DNA from: Symmachiella dynata
GTDB lineage: Bacteria > Planctomycetota > Planctomycetia > Planctomycetales > Planctomycetaceae
Reading direction: 5' to 3'
Length of the DNA stretch: 64,000 nt
Assembly: GCF_007747995.1 (NCBI RefSeq)
Contig: NZ_CP036276.1
Coordinates: forward strand, 2,285,001-2,349,000
This document shows, piece after piece, positions 17,485 through 25,411 of the stretch. How positions within the stretch are numbered: position 1 is the stretch's first letter; each line of letters begins with the position of its first letter. The notes beneath the pieces are model-generated. The model had not been told where the DNA came from and ran no database searches. It saw only the letters and a list, made by a program, of their open reading frames with translations. The position numbers and the translations under genes are program-made.

Positions 17485-18255
17485 ATGGGACGACTGGACG
17501 GGAAAACGGCGATTGTCACTGGCGGGGGAGCGGGGATCGGGCGGGCGACGTCTGAACGATTCGCTGCCGAAGGGGCGAAAGTGATCATTGCGGAAATCAA
17601 CGAAACCAACGGTGCGGAAACGGCTGAAGCGATCACCGCTGCCGGCGGACAATGCCGCTTTGTGTCGACCGATGTGACGCAAGAGGAGACGATCAAAAAT
17701 ATGGTCGCCGAGACAATAACGACGTTTGGGCGAATCGACATCGTCGTGAACAACGCCGCCGTGTTTGTGTTGCACGGCATCGAAGCCACCGTCGAGCAAT
17801 GGCATCAATCGTTGGATACGAATGTGATCGGCACATCGTTGGTCTCGAAGTATGCCGTGGAGGAGATGCGAAAGACCGGGGGTGGGTCGATTGTGAATCT
17901 CGGTTCCATTTCCAGTTTTCTCGGCCAGCCGAATTTCGTGACGTACAACGCGACCAAAGCGGCGATCGCGACAATGACCCGCTGCATGGCGCTCGATTTG
18001 GCTGACGACGGGATTCGTGTGAACGCCGTTTGTCCGGGCACAATTTGGACGCAGATCGTGGAGAAGAATACCGCAGAGGTCGGCTTGGACCGCGCCGCTG
18101 CCGACGCCGACCCGGATTGGGGCGGTGCTTGTTTTCTGAAACGGATTGCCGATCCGAGTGAAGTGGCGGCGGCGATTTTGTTTTTTGCGTCGGATGATGC
18201 GTCGTATTGCACGGGGGCGCATTTGATGGTCGATGGGGGGTATTCGGCGCAGTGA
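17485..18255 (+). CDS. Short-chain dehydrogenase/reductase
   Basis: 256 residues, classical SDR length. The N-terminal cofactor motif is TGGGAGIG, preceded by GKTAIV. NNAA appears at the expected place, followed by the catalytic Ser in LGSISS and the YNATK motif for the Tyr/Lys pair. The C-terminus has DDASYCTGAHLMVDGGYSAQ, typical of the family. It probably uses NAD(P) to oxidise an alcohol or reduce a ketone; the substrate cannot be predicted. The gene ends just before an inverted-repeat element. Confidence 0.9.
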   Translation: MGRLDGKTAIVTGGGAGIGRATSERFAAEGAKVIIAEINETNGAETAEAITAAGGQCRFVSTDVTQEETIKNMVAETITTFGRIDIVVNNAAVFVLHGIEATVEQWHQSLDTNVIGTSLVSKYAVEEMRKTGGGSIVNLGSISSFLGQPNFVTYNATKAAIATMTRCMALDLADDGIRVNAVCPGTIWTQIVEKNTAEVGLDRAAADADPDWGGACFLKRIADPSEVAAAILFFASDDASYCTGAHLMVDGGYSAQ

Positions 18256-18263
18256 AAAAAGAG

Positions 18264-18415
18264 GTCGCGCGCAGAGACGCGAAGGCGCAAAGAAAGAAAA
18301 GAATAAAGGGAAGACAAGGGCCTGGGTCGGGGTGACGTAATGCTTGATGCGGTACTATTGTTCTAGGACTCAGGAGGGAAAGAAAACTCAATAATCCTTT
18401 GCGTCTCTGCGCGAG
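18264..18415. repeat. CGCAGAGA-type inverted-repeat element, two-armed copy
   Basis: The left arm near 18267-18293 reads CGCGCGCAGAGACGCGAAGG then CGCAAAG. The right arm near 18396-18415 carries its reverse complement, CTTTGCGTCTCTGCGCGAGG, one unit shorter. The arms face each other across about 100 bp, between the dehydrogenase (+) and truD (-). Single arms of the same family are near 4711, 20599 and 23911. Confidence 0.7.
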
Positions 18416-18428
18416 GCCTTTCCCGTCT

Positions 18429-19472
18429 TTAAGGTTGGGGGTCGGTTTTCATGAACTCGCGCAGTAGCGTGGTGGCGTAGACGCCTGCGGGGAGGGTGAA
18501 ATGGAAGCGGAGGCCGTCTGTGTCGGGTTCGACGCGTAGGTCGTCCGGGCGGATCAGGTATGGTCTTCGCGTGCCGGTGGTTAGCTTGGGGAATTGGGTG
18601 AAGGCGGCTTCGTTGATTCCGAATTGGTTGAGTATTTGCAATTCGCGATCACGGGCGGCGCCGGTGGGTTGGCGCATTTTGGGGCCGAACATGGGGCCGG
18701 TGAGGGTGATTTCTCCGGCGTCGAGTCGGGGTTGTTCAGCGGCGACATCTTCTACGACGAACGGTCCGCGCGACTCGACCACCTGCATCACATCGCCCGG
18801 CAGTACGCGGTGCAGCAAATCATCGTGCATTCGTTGTACGAGTGCCGCATTGAACAGTTCCGCTTGAGCGGCCGAGAGTGCCAGTTTGAGCAGGAACTTG
18901 CGTTTCTTATACGGAATGTCGCCCGCCCGTTTTTTGCCGCTGAGCAATTCAAAGCCGAGTTGCGAGGTTTCACGGGCCCGGCCGAAACGTTGTTCACCGA
19001 AATAATTAGGAAAACCCCAACGGCCGATCTGCTCGGCGATCGACTGTGCCTGCTCTGTGGCACCCGCATCGACGTCACGGATCAGGACCGAAAAGCGGTT
19101 GCCGCGGAGTTGTCCGGTGCGGAGTTTGTTGCCGTGCAAGGTCGACTGGAGAACGTGGATGTCGTCGGTCTCAATGTCGGTGATTTTGTCGGCAGCGCGG
19201 GCGGGGATGGAGACGTATTGTCTCGTGACGGCTTGCTTGTCCTTCATGCCGGCGACGCCGATGTCGCCGTTGGAGATGCCGAGTGTGCGGGCGATGTGTC
19301 GCGACAGTTCCGGAGCAGCAACGCCCCGTTTTTCGATCCACAAAAACAGATGTTCCCCCGTCCCACTCGGGAGATAAGCGGGGATTTCCTCGACGTCAAA
19401 GTCCTCGGGCTGCTGTTTGAGGCTGCCCCCAATTCCCGGGCAATCAGCAGTTAAAAACGGCAAATTCGACAA
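18429..19472 (-). CDS. truD: tRNA pseudouridine(13) synthase TruD
   Basis: 347 residues, near the family's usual length. The N-terminal PEDFDVEEIP and the catalytic AGMKDKQAVTRQ, whose Asp is the nucleophile, identify TruD; NYFGEQRFGR follows. The enzyme isomerises uridine 13 in tRNA-Glu and some others. A TTG at 19472 is the best start because AAGGGG lies 6 bases upstream and the reading begins close to the family's N-terminus. The tRNA-Glu gene lies about 95 bp away on the other strand, and tRNA-Glu is a known TruD substrate; the proximity may be chance. Confidence 0.92.
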   Translation of the reverse strand: MSNLPFLTADCPGIGGSLKQQPEDFDVEEIPAYLPSGTGEHLFLWIEKRGVAAPELSRHIARTLGISNGDIGVAGMKDKQAVTRQYVSIPARAADKITDIETDDIHVLQSTLHGNKLRTGQLRGNRFSVLIRDVDAGATEQAQSIAEQIGRWGFPNYFGEQRFGRARETSQLGFELLSGKKRAGDIPYKKRKFLLKLALSAAQAELFNAALVQRMHDDLLHRVLPGDVMQVVESRGPFVVEDVAAEQPRLDAGEITLTGPMFGPKMRQPTGAARDRELQILNQFGINEAAFTQFPKLTTGTRRPYLIRPDDLRVEPDTDGLRFHFTLPAGVYATTLLREFMKTDPQP

Positions 19473-19566
19473 AATATCCCCTTGTACACCCTCAGTCGGC
19501 CGCAGCAGTGGGCAGCGGTCGAGCGGTTTGACATGTCCGTATTGATCCGCTAATAATGGGCGTTTC

Positions 19567-19639
19567 GCCCCGTTCGTCTAGAGGCCTAGGATACCGGGTT
19601 CTCAGTCCGGTGACACGGGTTCAAATCCCGTACGGGGTA
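19567..19639 (+). tRNA. tRNA-Glu (anticodon CTC)
   Basis: A full cloverleaf folds: acceptor GCCCCGT with ACGGGGT, the D-arm GTCTAGAGGCCTAGGA typical of tRNA-Glu, anticodon stem CCGGG/TCCGG around the loop TTCTCAG, and T-arm ACGGG-TTCAAAT-CCCGT. The discriminator base is A and CCA is not encoded. The first acceptor pair is G1-U72 and not the usual G-C. A strong terminator follows 31 bp downstream. Confidence 0.95.
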
Positions 19640-19670
19640 TTTTGTTGGGGGTTGTCTGAGCAATCCACAA

Positions 19671-19715
19671 AAAACAACGGCACCAGCGAGCATTGGCTGG
19701 TGCCGTTGTTTTTTT
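19671..19715 (+). terminator. Strong intrinsic terminator after tRNA-Glu
   Basis: A 17-bp stem begins AAAACAACGGCACCAGC at 19671-19687, with its complement at 19696-19712 and an 8-base loop, ending in a run of seven T. It suits the tRNA transcript. Read from the other strand it also has a T-run, so it could serve the minus-strand gene at 19787-20440 as well. Confidence 0.9.
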
Positions 19716-19786
19716 AGCTGCGGAGGTGATTTTCGACAGGATTCCTTGAGTGGCTCAGGCCACTCAGGCTGGTTGCCGCGTACCGG

Positions 19787-20440
19787 TTATTGTTGTGTGC
19801 GGCGGATGAGGTCGACTTCTTTTCGCATTTTCATCAGCTCGTTTTCGAGGGTGGCGACGCGCCAGCGAAGTTGGGTGGTGGGGTCACCGGACTGTGCTGC
19901 TTTGCCGGCAGCGGTGTCGAGTTGGGCCAAGGTGACATAAGCTTGAAGTTCTTTCAGCCGTTGTGAGGGGACCGTTCCGGGGTTGTCTTTATTGAGTGTC
20001 TCGGCATTGGCGAGTTCAGTTTGAGCAGCCTGCAATCGTTGTTCGGCTAAGGACAAGATGGCTGCGGTGCGGTCGAAACGTCCGCTGAGCTTTTCTTGTT
20101 TCAGAAGCTTTTGCCAGATTTGCACGGACCCGCGGTATTGGGCGAGCTGTTCGTCTGAAAACGTACGCGCCGATTCGCTGTTCATGTGCTCGGCATAGGC
20201 CAACTGAGCCTCGGCCAACTGCAGGTAGACCTGCGCATAGCTCGCAGCGGGCGATTTTTTCCCGGCGGGAGGATCTGCGGCATCGGTGGATCGCCAGTTC
20301 GTACCGACCACGAATGCGCCAGCTGTGAGGCAGGCGACAAGAACCGGCAAACGTGCTGTGCGGGTCAAGTGTGAGAATCGCGAAGCGCTGGAATCGTCAG
20401 TCGCGTTCGTCGTGGATGCGTGTTGGTTCCGGTCGGCCAT
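19787..20440 (-). CDS. Membrane-anchored coiled-coil protein of unknown function
   Basis: 217 residues from the ATG at 20440, chosen because AGGAG lies 8 bases upstream; the open frame runs further to 20521. A polar N-terminus is followed by one hydrophobic segment (LPVLVACLTAGAFVVGT). A helical, Gln/Ala/Glu-rich domain follows (SYAQVYLQLAEAQLAYAEHM), then a C-terminal short coiled coil (LRWRVATLENELMKMRKEVD). It is probably anchored in the membrane with the helices outside. No family is recognised. Confidence 0.65.
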   Translation of the reverse strand: MADRNQHASTTNATDDSSASRFSHLTRTARLPVLVACLTAGAFVVGTNWRSTDAADPPAGKKSPAASYAQVYLQLAEAQLAYAEHMNSESARTFSDEQLAQYRGSVQIWQKLLKQEKLSGRFDRTAAILSLAEQRLQAAQTELANAETLNKDNPGTVPSQRLKELQAYVTLAQLDTAAGKAAQSGDPTTQLRWRVATLENELMKMRKEVDLIRRTQQ

Positions 20441-20598
20441 GCTGCTAGCTCCTGTCAATGAGTGATTGGCGAGTATCAAAAATCTCAATCGGCGTGCCGA
20501 AGGGTTGGGTGTTCTATACACAATCTGAGCGCGTAGGCCAAGAGGGATGGGTATTGGTGGGGTTTCTGGTTTGTCTTTCGGGCGGTTTGGAGAAAAGC

Positions 20599-20636
20599 CT
20601 CACGCTAAGTCGCAGAACCGCAAAGGAGGCGCAGGT
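20599..20636. repeat. Single arm of the CGCAGAG-type periodic repeat
   Basis: CTCACGCTAAG, TCGCAGAACCGCAAAGG and AGGCGCAGG follow the periodic pattern of the family seen at 18264-18415. It lies in the 340-bp region upstream of the interrupted membrane-protein gene; nothing else was recognised there. Confidence 0.4.
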
Positions 20637-20780
20637 CGTGCTCGACGGCTAATTAGCCTGTGAGGTGAACATGGTATCGCTGCCGGTGAATGCGCGGATG
20701 CAAAATTCGTTTAGATCGATGGAATGCGGTTGCTTTGTTTCCGTACGCAACGAATCATCGATCAGTATTGGAGAGGCGCA

Positions 20781-21044
20781 ATGTCAGGTAATTGGCGGCG
20801 GGCGTTCTTCTGGGCGATATTGTGGGGCGCGGTTGGTTTTTATGTACCGCGGGTGGTTGAACTTTTTCTCTACCCGATGCGATACGGCGTCAGAGGATTG
20901 AGTTCGTACTACCAACGTATGGCGTGGGAGGAACTTACCACCGATTTCTACTGGGGGCCTGCTTTGATTTTTGCGGAACTGTTTGGGTTAGCCGCCTTGG
21001 CGGCGTACCTGCCAAGTAAAGGACTGTGGCCTGCCTTTAAAAAA
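20781..21044 (+). pseudogene. 5' half of a small membrane-protein gene interrupted by the IS element
   Basis: The ATG at 20781 has GGAGAGG 7 bases upstream. The frame gives 88 residues with two transmembrane segments (around FFWAILWGAVGFYVPRVVEL and ALIFAELFGLAALAAYL). It then runs into the IS element's left inverted repeat, where it picks up a few foreign residues and stops at 21062. The segment at 22375-22617 continues in the same codon phase after the element and adds two more hydrophobic segments. Together they look like one four-helix membrane protein of about 168 residues. No family is recognised. Confidence 0.65.
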
Positions 21045-21097
21045 CTGTGCCATTGGTTATGAAGGTTTCTGAGCGATTTTTGCAAGGAGATCTTTTA

Positions 21098-21382
21098 ATG
21101 ACGAAACGACGCAGGCGGCATTCGCCGCAGCAGATTGTGAAGAAGTTGCGTGACGCCGATGCGATGCTCAATGCCGGGCAAGACGAAGCGGTCGTGCTGC
21201 AGGCGCTGGAAGTCAGCCAAGCGACATTGGACCGTTGGCGGAAACAGTACGGCGGGATGAAGTCGGAGGAGGCGATGCGACTCAAGGCCTTGGAAGATGA
21301 GAACCGGCGGCTGAAGGAAATCGTGGCGGACCAGACGTTGGACATCAAGATGTTGAAACACCTTGCGGAGGGAAACTGGTAA
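21098..21382 (+). CDS. IS3-family transposase OrfA
   Basis: 94 residues from the ATG at 21098, with AAGGAG 8 bases upstream. It has the helix-turn-helix region of IS3 OrfA (SPQQIVKKLRDADAMLNAG, then SQATLDRWRKQYGG) and a C-terminal leucine-zipper-like helix (ALEDENRRLKEIVADQTLDI). It binds the element's ends. A slippery heptamer G-GGA-AAC at 21370-21376 precedes its stop by two codons, allowing a -1 shift into OrfB. Confidence 0.92.
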   Translation: MTKRRRRHSPQQIVKKLRDADAMLNAGQDEAVVLQALEVSQATLDRWRKQYGGMKSEEAMRLKALEDENRRLKEIVADQTLDIKMLKHLAEGNW

Positions 21383-22362
21383 GCCCTTCTCGAAAGCGTA
21401 GTGCCGTCCGTGAACTGCAACACACGTTTGCGGTGTCGGAGCGGCGAGCGTGCCACGTGGTGAAGCAGCCTCGTAGCAGCCAACGCTATGTGGCGCAACC
21501 GCGCGACGATGAGCATGGTTTGCTCAAGCGGATGCTGCAGTTGGTAGGCCGTCGTTCGCGGTTCGGTTATCGCCGCATCGCCCATTTGCTGCGTCGCGAA
21601 GGTTGGCGGGCGAGCGACACGCGGGTCTATCGGCTGTGGCGTCGAGAAGGGCTGAAAGTGCCGCAGAAGAAGCGTAAGAAACGCCGTCTGGGAACGACTG
21701 CCAATGGCTGTCACCGGCGAAAAGCGGCGTCCCAGAACGATGTGTGGGCGTGGGATTTTGTGTTCGATCGCACGGCGAGCGGCAGTCCGCTGAAGTGGTT
21801 GTCGATCGTCGACGAACACACCCGGGAGTGTTTGGCTTTGAAAGTGGATCGCAGCATTACAAGTGAAGATGTGATCGACACGCTGGCGGAATTGTTCGCC
21901 ATGCGGGGCGTGCCGCGTCATGTTCGCAGCGACAATGGTCCGGAGTTTGTGGCGCAGGCGCTTCGGAGTTGGTTAGGACAGTTGGGCGTGGAGGCGTTGT
22001 ACATCGCGCCGGGCAGTCCGTGGGAGAATGGTTTTGCGGAAAGCTTTCACAGCCGGTTTCGTGATGAGTTTTTAGCGACCGAGGAGTTTGAAAGTTTGCG
22101 AGCGGCACGACAGCTGACAACAGTTTGGCGTGAAGATTACAACGAGCATCGGCCACACAGTTCACTGGGATATTTGACGCCGGCGGAGTTTGGGCAGAGG
22201 TTGACCTCAGCTCGAACTCGACAAACGGGGTCCGCCCCGCCCACCATCGCCGCCCCCTCGGCCCCTCCCGCTACGCAGGCCGAGGCGACAGCGAAGGCGA
22301 ACGGGGCTCACGAAGCTTCCGATGAAAAACAGGACGTGCTTTACCTAACCCGATCTTCATAA
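21376..22362 (+). CDS. IS3-family transposase OrfB (made by -1 frameshift)
   Basis: 329 codons including the stop, in the -1 frame relative to OrfA. It has no good start of its own: family sequence (LVSPSRKRSAVRELQHTFAV) already begins at the frameshift site, upstream of the first GTG at 21433. The DDE catalytic core is visible: the first Asp in VWAWDFVFDR, the second in VRSDNGPEF and the Glu in NGFAESFHSRFRDEFL. The C-terminal HRPHSSLGYLTPAEF is typical, followed by an Ala/Pro-rich tail. Confidence 0.92.
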   Translation: MVSPSRKRSAVRELQHTFAVSERRACHVVKQPRSSQRYVAQPRDDEHGLLKRMLQLVGRRSRFGYRRIAHLLRREGWRASDTRVYRLWRREGLKVPQKKRKKRRLGTTANGCHRRKAASQNDVWAWDFVFDRTASGSPLKWLSIVDEHTRECLALKVDRSITSEDVIDTLAELFAMRGVPRHVRSDNGPEFVAQALRSWLGQLGVEALYIAPGSPWENGFAESFHSRFRDEFLATEEFESLRAARQLTTVWREDYNEHRPHSSLGYLTPAEFGQRLTSARTRQTGSAPPTIAAPSAPPATQAEATAKANGAHEASDEKQDVLYLTRSS

Positions 22363-22374
22363 GCGGTGGTACAG

Positions 22375-22617
22375 GAATTTGATGCAGGTCAACTGCATTT
22401 TGGTCGTTCGCTCATGGTTGTCATAGGGACGACGTTTATTCCGACAATTGTGGTGGCAGACCAAGGATGGAGCGGCATGAATAATTCCTTAGGTTACGCC
22501 AAGACACTTCGCAATTGCCAAATCACCGTCGTGATCACAGGCGTTGTGGGGTTCATCATTGCGCTGTGTATGGGGAGCGAACGGCCGGGACCGATTGATT
22601 GTGAAGAGACGGAGTGA
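22375..22617 (+). pseudogene. 3' half of the membrane-protein gene interrupted by the IS element
   Basis: The segment begins exactly after the right inverted repeat, is in phase with the 5' half, and has no credible start of its own. It encodes EFDAGQLHFG and then two hydrophobic segments (LMVVIGTTFIPTIVVA and QITVVITGVVGFIIALCMG), ending at a TGA. If the upstream frame is joined directly (AAA AAA to GAA TTT), the product is a continuous membrane protein. Confidence 0.6.
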
Positions 22618-22782
22618 TTTGTTTCGTGACGAAAAAATCAGTCACGTAGGGCCTCTTGAGTTTAGCCCATCCTGTTTATACGGAATCGAGCCGTTATATT
22701 TCACCCAATACCGCGTCTCATCAATAAGCAAGAAAGCGAGGATTCTTAGGACCGTGATAAGTGAGTGAACGGTGTGTGGACA

Positions 22783-23814
22783 ATGAGCAATAAGATGCCG
22801 CAGATATTCAAAGTTATTGCACTCTGGACGAACGGGATATTTATCGCCATATCGTTATTCCTGAGTATGTTTTATCTGGTTGCTGATATCGGACCGAGCG
22901 AGGCCTTTATGGGGTTTGCTTCGATACTCGTTCTTGTCCTGGCCGCTGCATCCGTCATCGCCGCCCTTAGTACGACCAAACAGATCGCAGCATTGTTCGT
23001 ACTCGGGTACGGTGCAGTGTGTCTCTTCGTTGGCGTTGCGGGATGGATATGGATCGAGCATTTTGAGTTGTACAGCCAACTGTCACCGCCGATGGAGACG
23101 GTAATACTCGGGCTCCTTTCTGCCGTTGACATCACAGCACTTTTAACGAATAGGCCAATTCAAATCGTCTCTTTGCTGCGTCATCGGGTGGCAAGTTACA
23201 TGCTGTTAGGCGGAGTTGTCATCACTGTATGTGTCGTCGCTCAGATTGCGATAAAGTATGTCCCTCGCATTTCGAGTCAATATGCATCTGCAGAACATTT
23301 CTTGCAGCTGGGGGGTGGCGTGCAGTGGGAGGATGGATGGGTCGCAGGGGTTTATTTGAAGGGGACGAACACTACCGATGAAGATCTAGGTTATTTAAAA
23401 GATTTTCCCAAGCTCCAATCCCTGTACCTGAGTAATACGCAGGTCACTGATGCCGGTCTTGTTCACATATCAGACCAGCGTTCACTTGCTCATCTCTACT
23501 TGTGCGAAACGGCGATCACTGACAAAGGGCTGCAACAAATTTCATCGCTCACAGGGCTCCGAAACCTTTGGCTGAGTAGGACGCAGGTTTCGGATGCGGG
23601 GTTAAAATATCTGGAGGGAATGACCGAGATAGGATATTTGGACTTGGGGAATACAAAGGTCACCGATGCAGGGCTGGTGCACCTCTATGACATGAAGCGA
23701 ATGTATTATTTGGGATTGCCGGGAACGGCCGTCACGGAATCGGGACTAAGAAAAATTGGAAATGTCATTCCAGGTCTGTCTGCGTATAACGGAACAGTCA
23801 GTATTGGGCGATAG
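22783..23814 (+). CDS. Multi-pass membrane protein with leucine-rich repeats
   Basis: 343 residues from the ATG at 22783; a GTG at 22765 is possible. The N-terminal 160 residues have several hydrophobic segments (ALWTNGIFIAISLFLSMFYL, FMGFASILVLVLAAASVIAA, and a fourth near YMLLGGVVITVCVVAQIAI). About six leucine-rich repeats of the planctomycete type follow (units like LQSLYLSNTQVTDAGLVHI). The repeats should be extracytoplasmic. It resembles the smaller LRR protein at 9524-10252 in its repeats. A solute or signalling role cannot be told. Confidence 0.78.
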   Translation: MSNKMPQIFKVIALWTNGIFIAISLFLSMFYLVADIGPSEAFMGFASILVLVLAAASVIAALSTTKQIAALFVLGYGAVCLFVGVAGWIWIEHFELYSQLSPPMETVILGLLSAVDITALLTNRPIQIVSLLRHRVASYMLLGGVVITVCVVAQIAIKYVPRISSQYASAEHFLQLGGGVQWEDGWVAGVYLKGTNTTDEDLGYLKDFPKLQSLYLSNTQVTDAGLVHISDQRSLAHLYLCETAITDKGLQQISSLTGLRNLWLSRTQVSDAGLKYLEGMTEIGYLDLGNTKVTDAGLVHLYDMKRMYYLGLPGTAVTESGLRKIGNVIPGLSAYNGTVSIGR

Positions 23815-23910
23815 CTTAAATTTCCATAGACTGAATTGATGCGCATTATTTAAAGTTAGCTGGGCGGCAGGAATCAATCGCGCCTCGTCATGCACAGCAT
23901 GACCTACGTT

Positions 23911-23940
23911 CTCTCTGCGCCTCGGCGTCTCTGCGCGCCA
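23911..23940. repeat. Single arm of the CGCAGAG-type periodic repeat
   Basis: TCTCTGCGCC and TCGGCGTCTCTGCGCGCC follow the same periodic pattern as 18264-18415. It sits between the convergent LRR and ceramidase-like genes. Confidence 0.45.
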
Positions 23941-23969
23941 TTTCTATCGAACAGGCATCCGCGCCAGTA

Positions 23970-25367
23970 TCATTCCCCACCCAACTCCCGCAATAACCCA
24001 ATCGCCGCGTCCACCATCTTTTCGCCGCTGCCGGTTTGAACGCGGGAGTTCACTGTTTCGTAGCTGCCTTCGGCGAAGGCTTTTTGGGTGGGGATGTAGC
24101 CGGGGGCGTCGTTGGTGAGTTCGATGACCAACGTCGTTTTGAAGGGCGAGGCGTGTTTGATCGCCATGCCGAATTCGACGAAGACTTCGCCGGGGAGTGT
24201 GACGATGGCGACGTCTTTGCTTAGGCGGAAGGCTTGGATTTCCAGCGGAATTGTGTCGCCGCCGCGCAAGGCCAGAGCGGCGATTTTGTAGGTTTCGACG
24301 CGTTTCAGGAAAGGAACTTTTCGGTCGGCGACGCTGTCCATCGCTTGGGCGGAGGCTTGGGTTTGTTCGGCGGTGTATTTTTGTAATGGGGCGTGGTAGA
24401 CGGTTTGGCGGACGGCGAGTTCGGGGGCTTTGATGGGGGTCAGTGATTTGAGGCCCTGGCTGACCGATTCAGCGAGCAGACCGCCGATTTCGGGAGCTTT
24501 GCGGCGTTTGGGGGCGGTGACGTCGACATGGTTAATGTCACCACAGGTACCAATTCCGAAGAGAGAGAGAAAGTCCTCGCCGTATTCCGCTTGCAATTTG
24601 TCCTGCAGATGTTTGGGGTAGTCTCCGGAATATTTCGTGCCACCGATGGTGTCCAGATGCAGTGCGAACGAGACGACTGCGGCGAACGGTTTTTTATCGC
24701 CCGGCTTGGCCAGGCTGATTAACCCGACTTCGGGGTCGATCGGTCCGGCGGCGCGGATGATATTGGGGTTTTTGTAGCCGGGGTTAAAACGGACCGGGCC
24801 GTTTTTCATGTGAAAGCGACGGTTGAAGGAGATTCGTTTTTCCTGGGCATAGCCGGCAGCTAAGTCGACAGGCTGCAGCGCGGCTTGGGCCTGCTTGATG
24901 GCGGCGACGAGTTTTTCGACGAGTTGCGCGGGATAGTCCACGGTTTCGTAGATGTCCCGGCCCTGTTCTTCAACCGTTTTTTTATGAAAGTGTGCGCGCA
25001 GCGCGCCGAAGTAGAGCGGGCCGGTATGAGAGTGTGTGGCGGCGATGGCAATGTGTACGACGGGGATACCGGTCTGCTGTGCAGCGCGTTCGCGTGCTCG
25101 GCTAGAGACGTCGAGTGAGATCCCAACCATGTCGACGAAGACCAGTGCCGCGGACGTGTCGCCCTGTTGGAAGACGATGGCTTTGGCGTAGAGCGGATCG
25201 AGGATGCCGGTGCTGAGCCGCTCGCGGAAATATCCGCTCATGCGATAGGGGACCGGCGGTGTGACGTCGACCACGGCGATGCCGGCGGTGAGTGGCTCGG
25301 CAGAAGCAGCGGTGGGGAGCAGAGCAACGAGAAGAGTGGCGAACAACAGAAGCAGACGTTGGGACAT
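23970..25367 (-). CDS. Secreted neutral/alkaline ceramidase-like protein
   Basis: 465 residues with a Sec signal (LLLLFATLLVALLPTAASA). The mature N-terminus AGIAVVDVTPPVPYRMSGYF resembles neutral/alkaline non-lysosomal ceramidases, and AATHSHTGPLYF supplies the zinc-binding His pair; VSFALHLDTIGGTKYSGDYP and GTCGDINHVDVT follow. Many planctomycete proteins of this type probably act on amides other than ceramide. It should be periplasmic or surface-exposed. It lies 44 bp downstream of the FHA gene on the same strand and may be co-transcribed. Confidence 0.82.
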   Translation of the reverse strand: MSQRLLLLFATLLVALLPTAASAEPLTAGIAVVDVTPPVPYRMSGYFRERLSTGILDPLYAKAIVFQQGDTSAALVFVDMVGISLDVSSRARERAAQQTGIPVVHIAIAATHSHTGPLYFGALRAHFHKKTVEEQGRDIYETVDYPAQLVEKLVAAIKQAQAALQPVDLAAGYAQEKRISFNRRFHMKNGPVRFNPGYKNPNIIRAAGPIDPEVGLISLAKPGDKKPFAAVVSFALHLDTIGGTKYSGDYPKHLQDKLQAEYGEDFLSLFGIGTCGDINHVDVTAPKRRKAPEIGGLLAESVSQGLKSLTPIKAPELAVRQTVYHAPLQKYTAEQTQASAQAMDSVADRKVPFLKRVETYKIAALALRGGDTIPLEIQAFRLSKDVAIVTLPGEVFVEFGMAIKHASPFKTTLVIELTNDAPGYIPTQKAFAEGSYETVNSRVQTGSGEKMVDAAIGLLRELGGE

Positions 25368-25411
25368 AAGAAGCCTCGGGTTTGTGAACCGTTGAAACGG
25401 TTTTTAATGAT

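Larger units (their letters stand above)
21045..22374 (+). mobile_element. IS3-family insertion sequence (IS407-like)
   Basis: 1330 bp bounded by 20-bp imperfect terminal inverted repeats: CTGTGCCATTGGTTATGAAG at 21045-21064 and, reversed, CTGTACCACCGCTTATGAAG at 22355-22374 (16 of 20 match). It carries overlapping orfA and orfB with the orfB stop inside the right repeat, as is common in this family. The ends show TG...CA one base in. No matching target duplication was found (flanks AAAA and GAAT). Both transposase frames are intact, so the element could be active. Confidence 0.88.

Noticed and set aside
18594-19454. 286-codon plus-strand frame opposite truD
   Set aside because: It lies wholly inside truD, which has full family motifs; the shadow has none.
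22618-22782. Hairpin CGTGAC...GTCACG as a terminator
   Set aside because: The stem is only 6 bp with a 10-base loop and no T-run.
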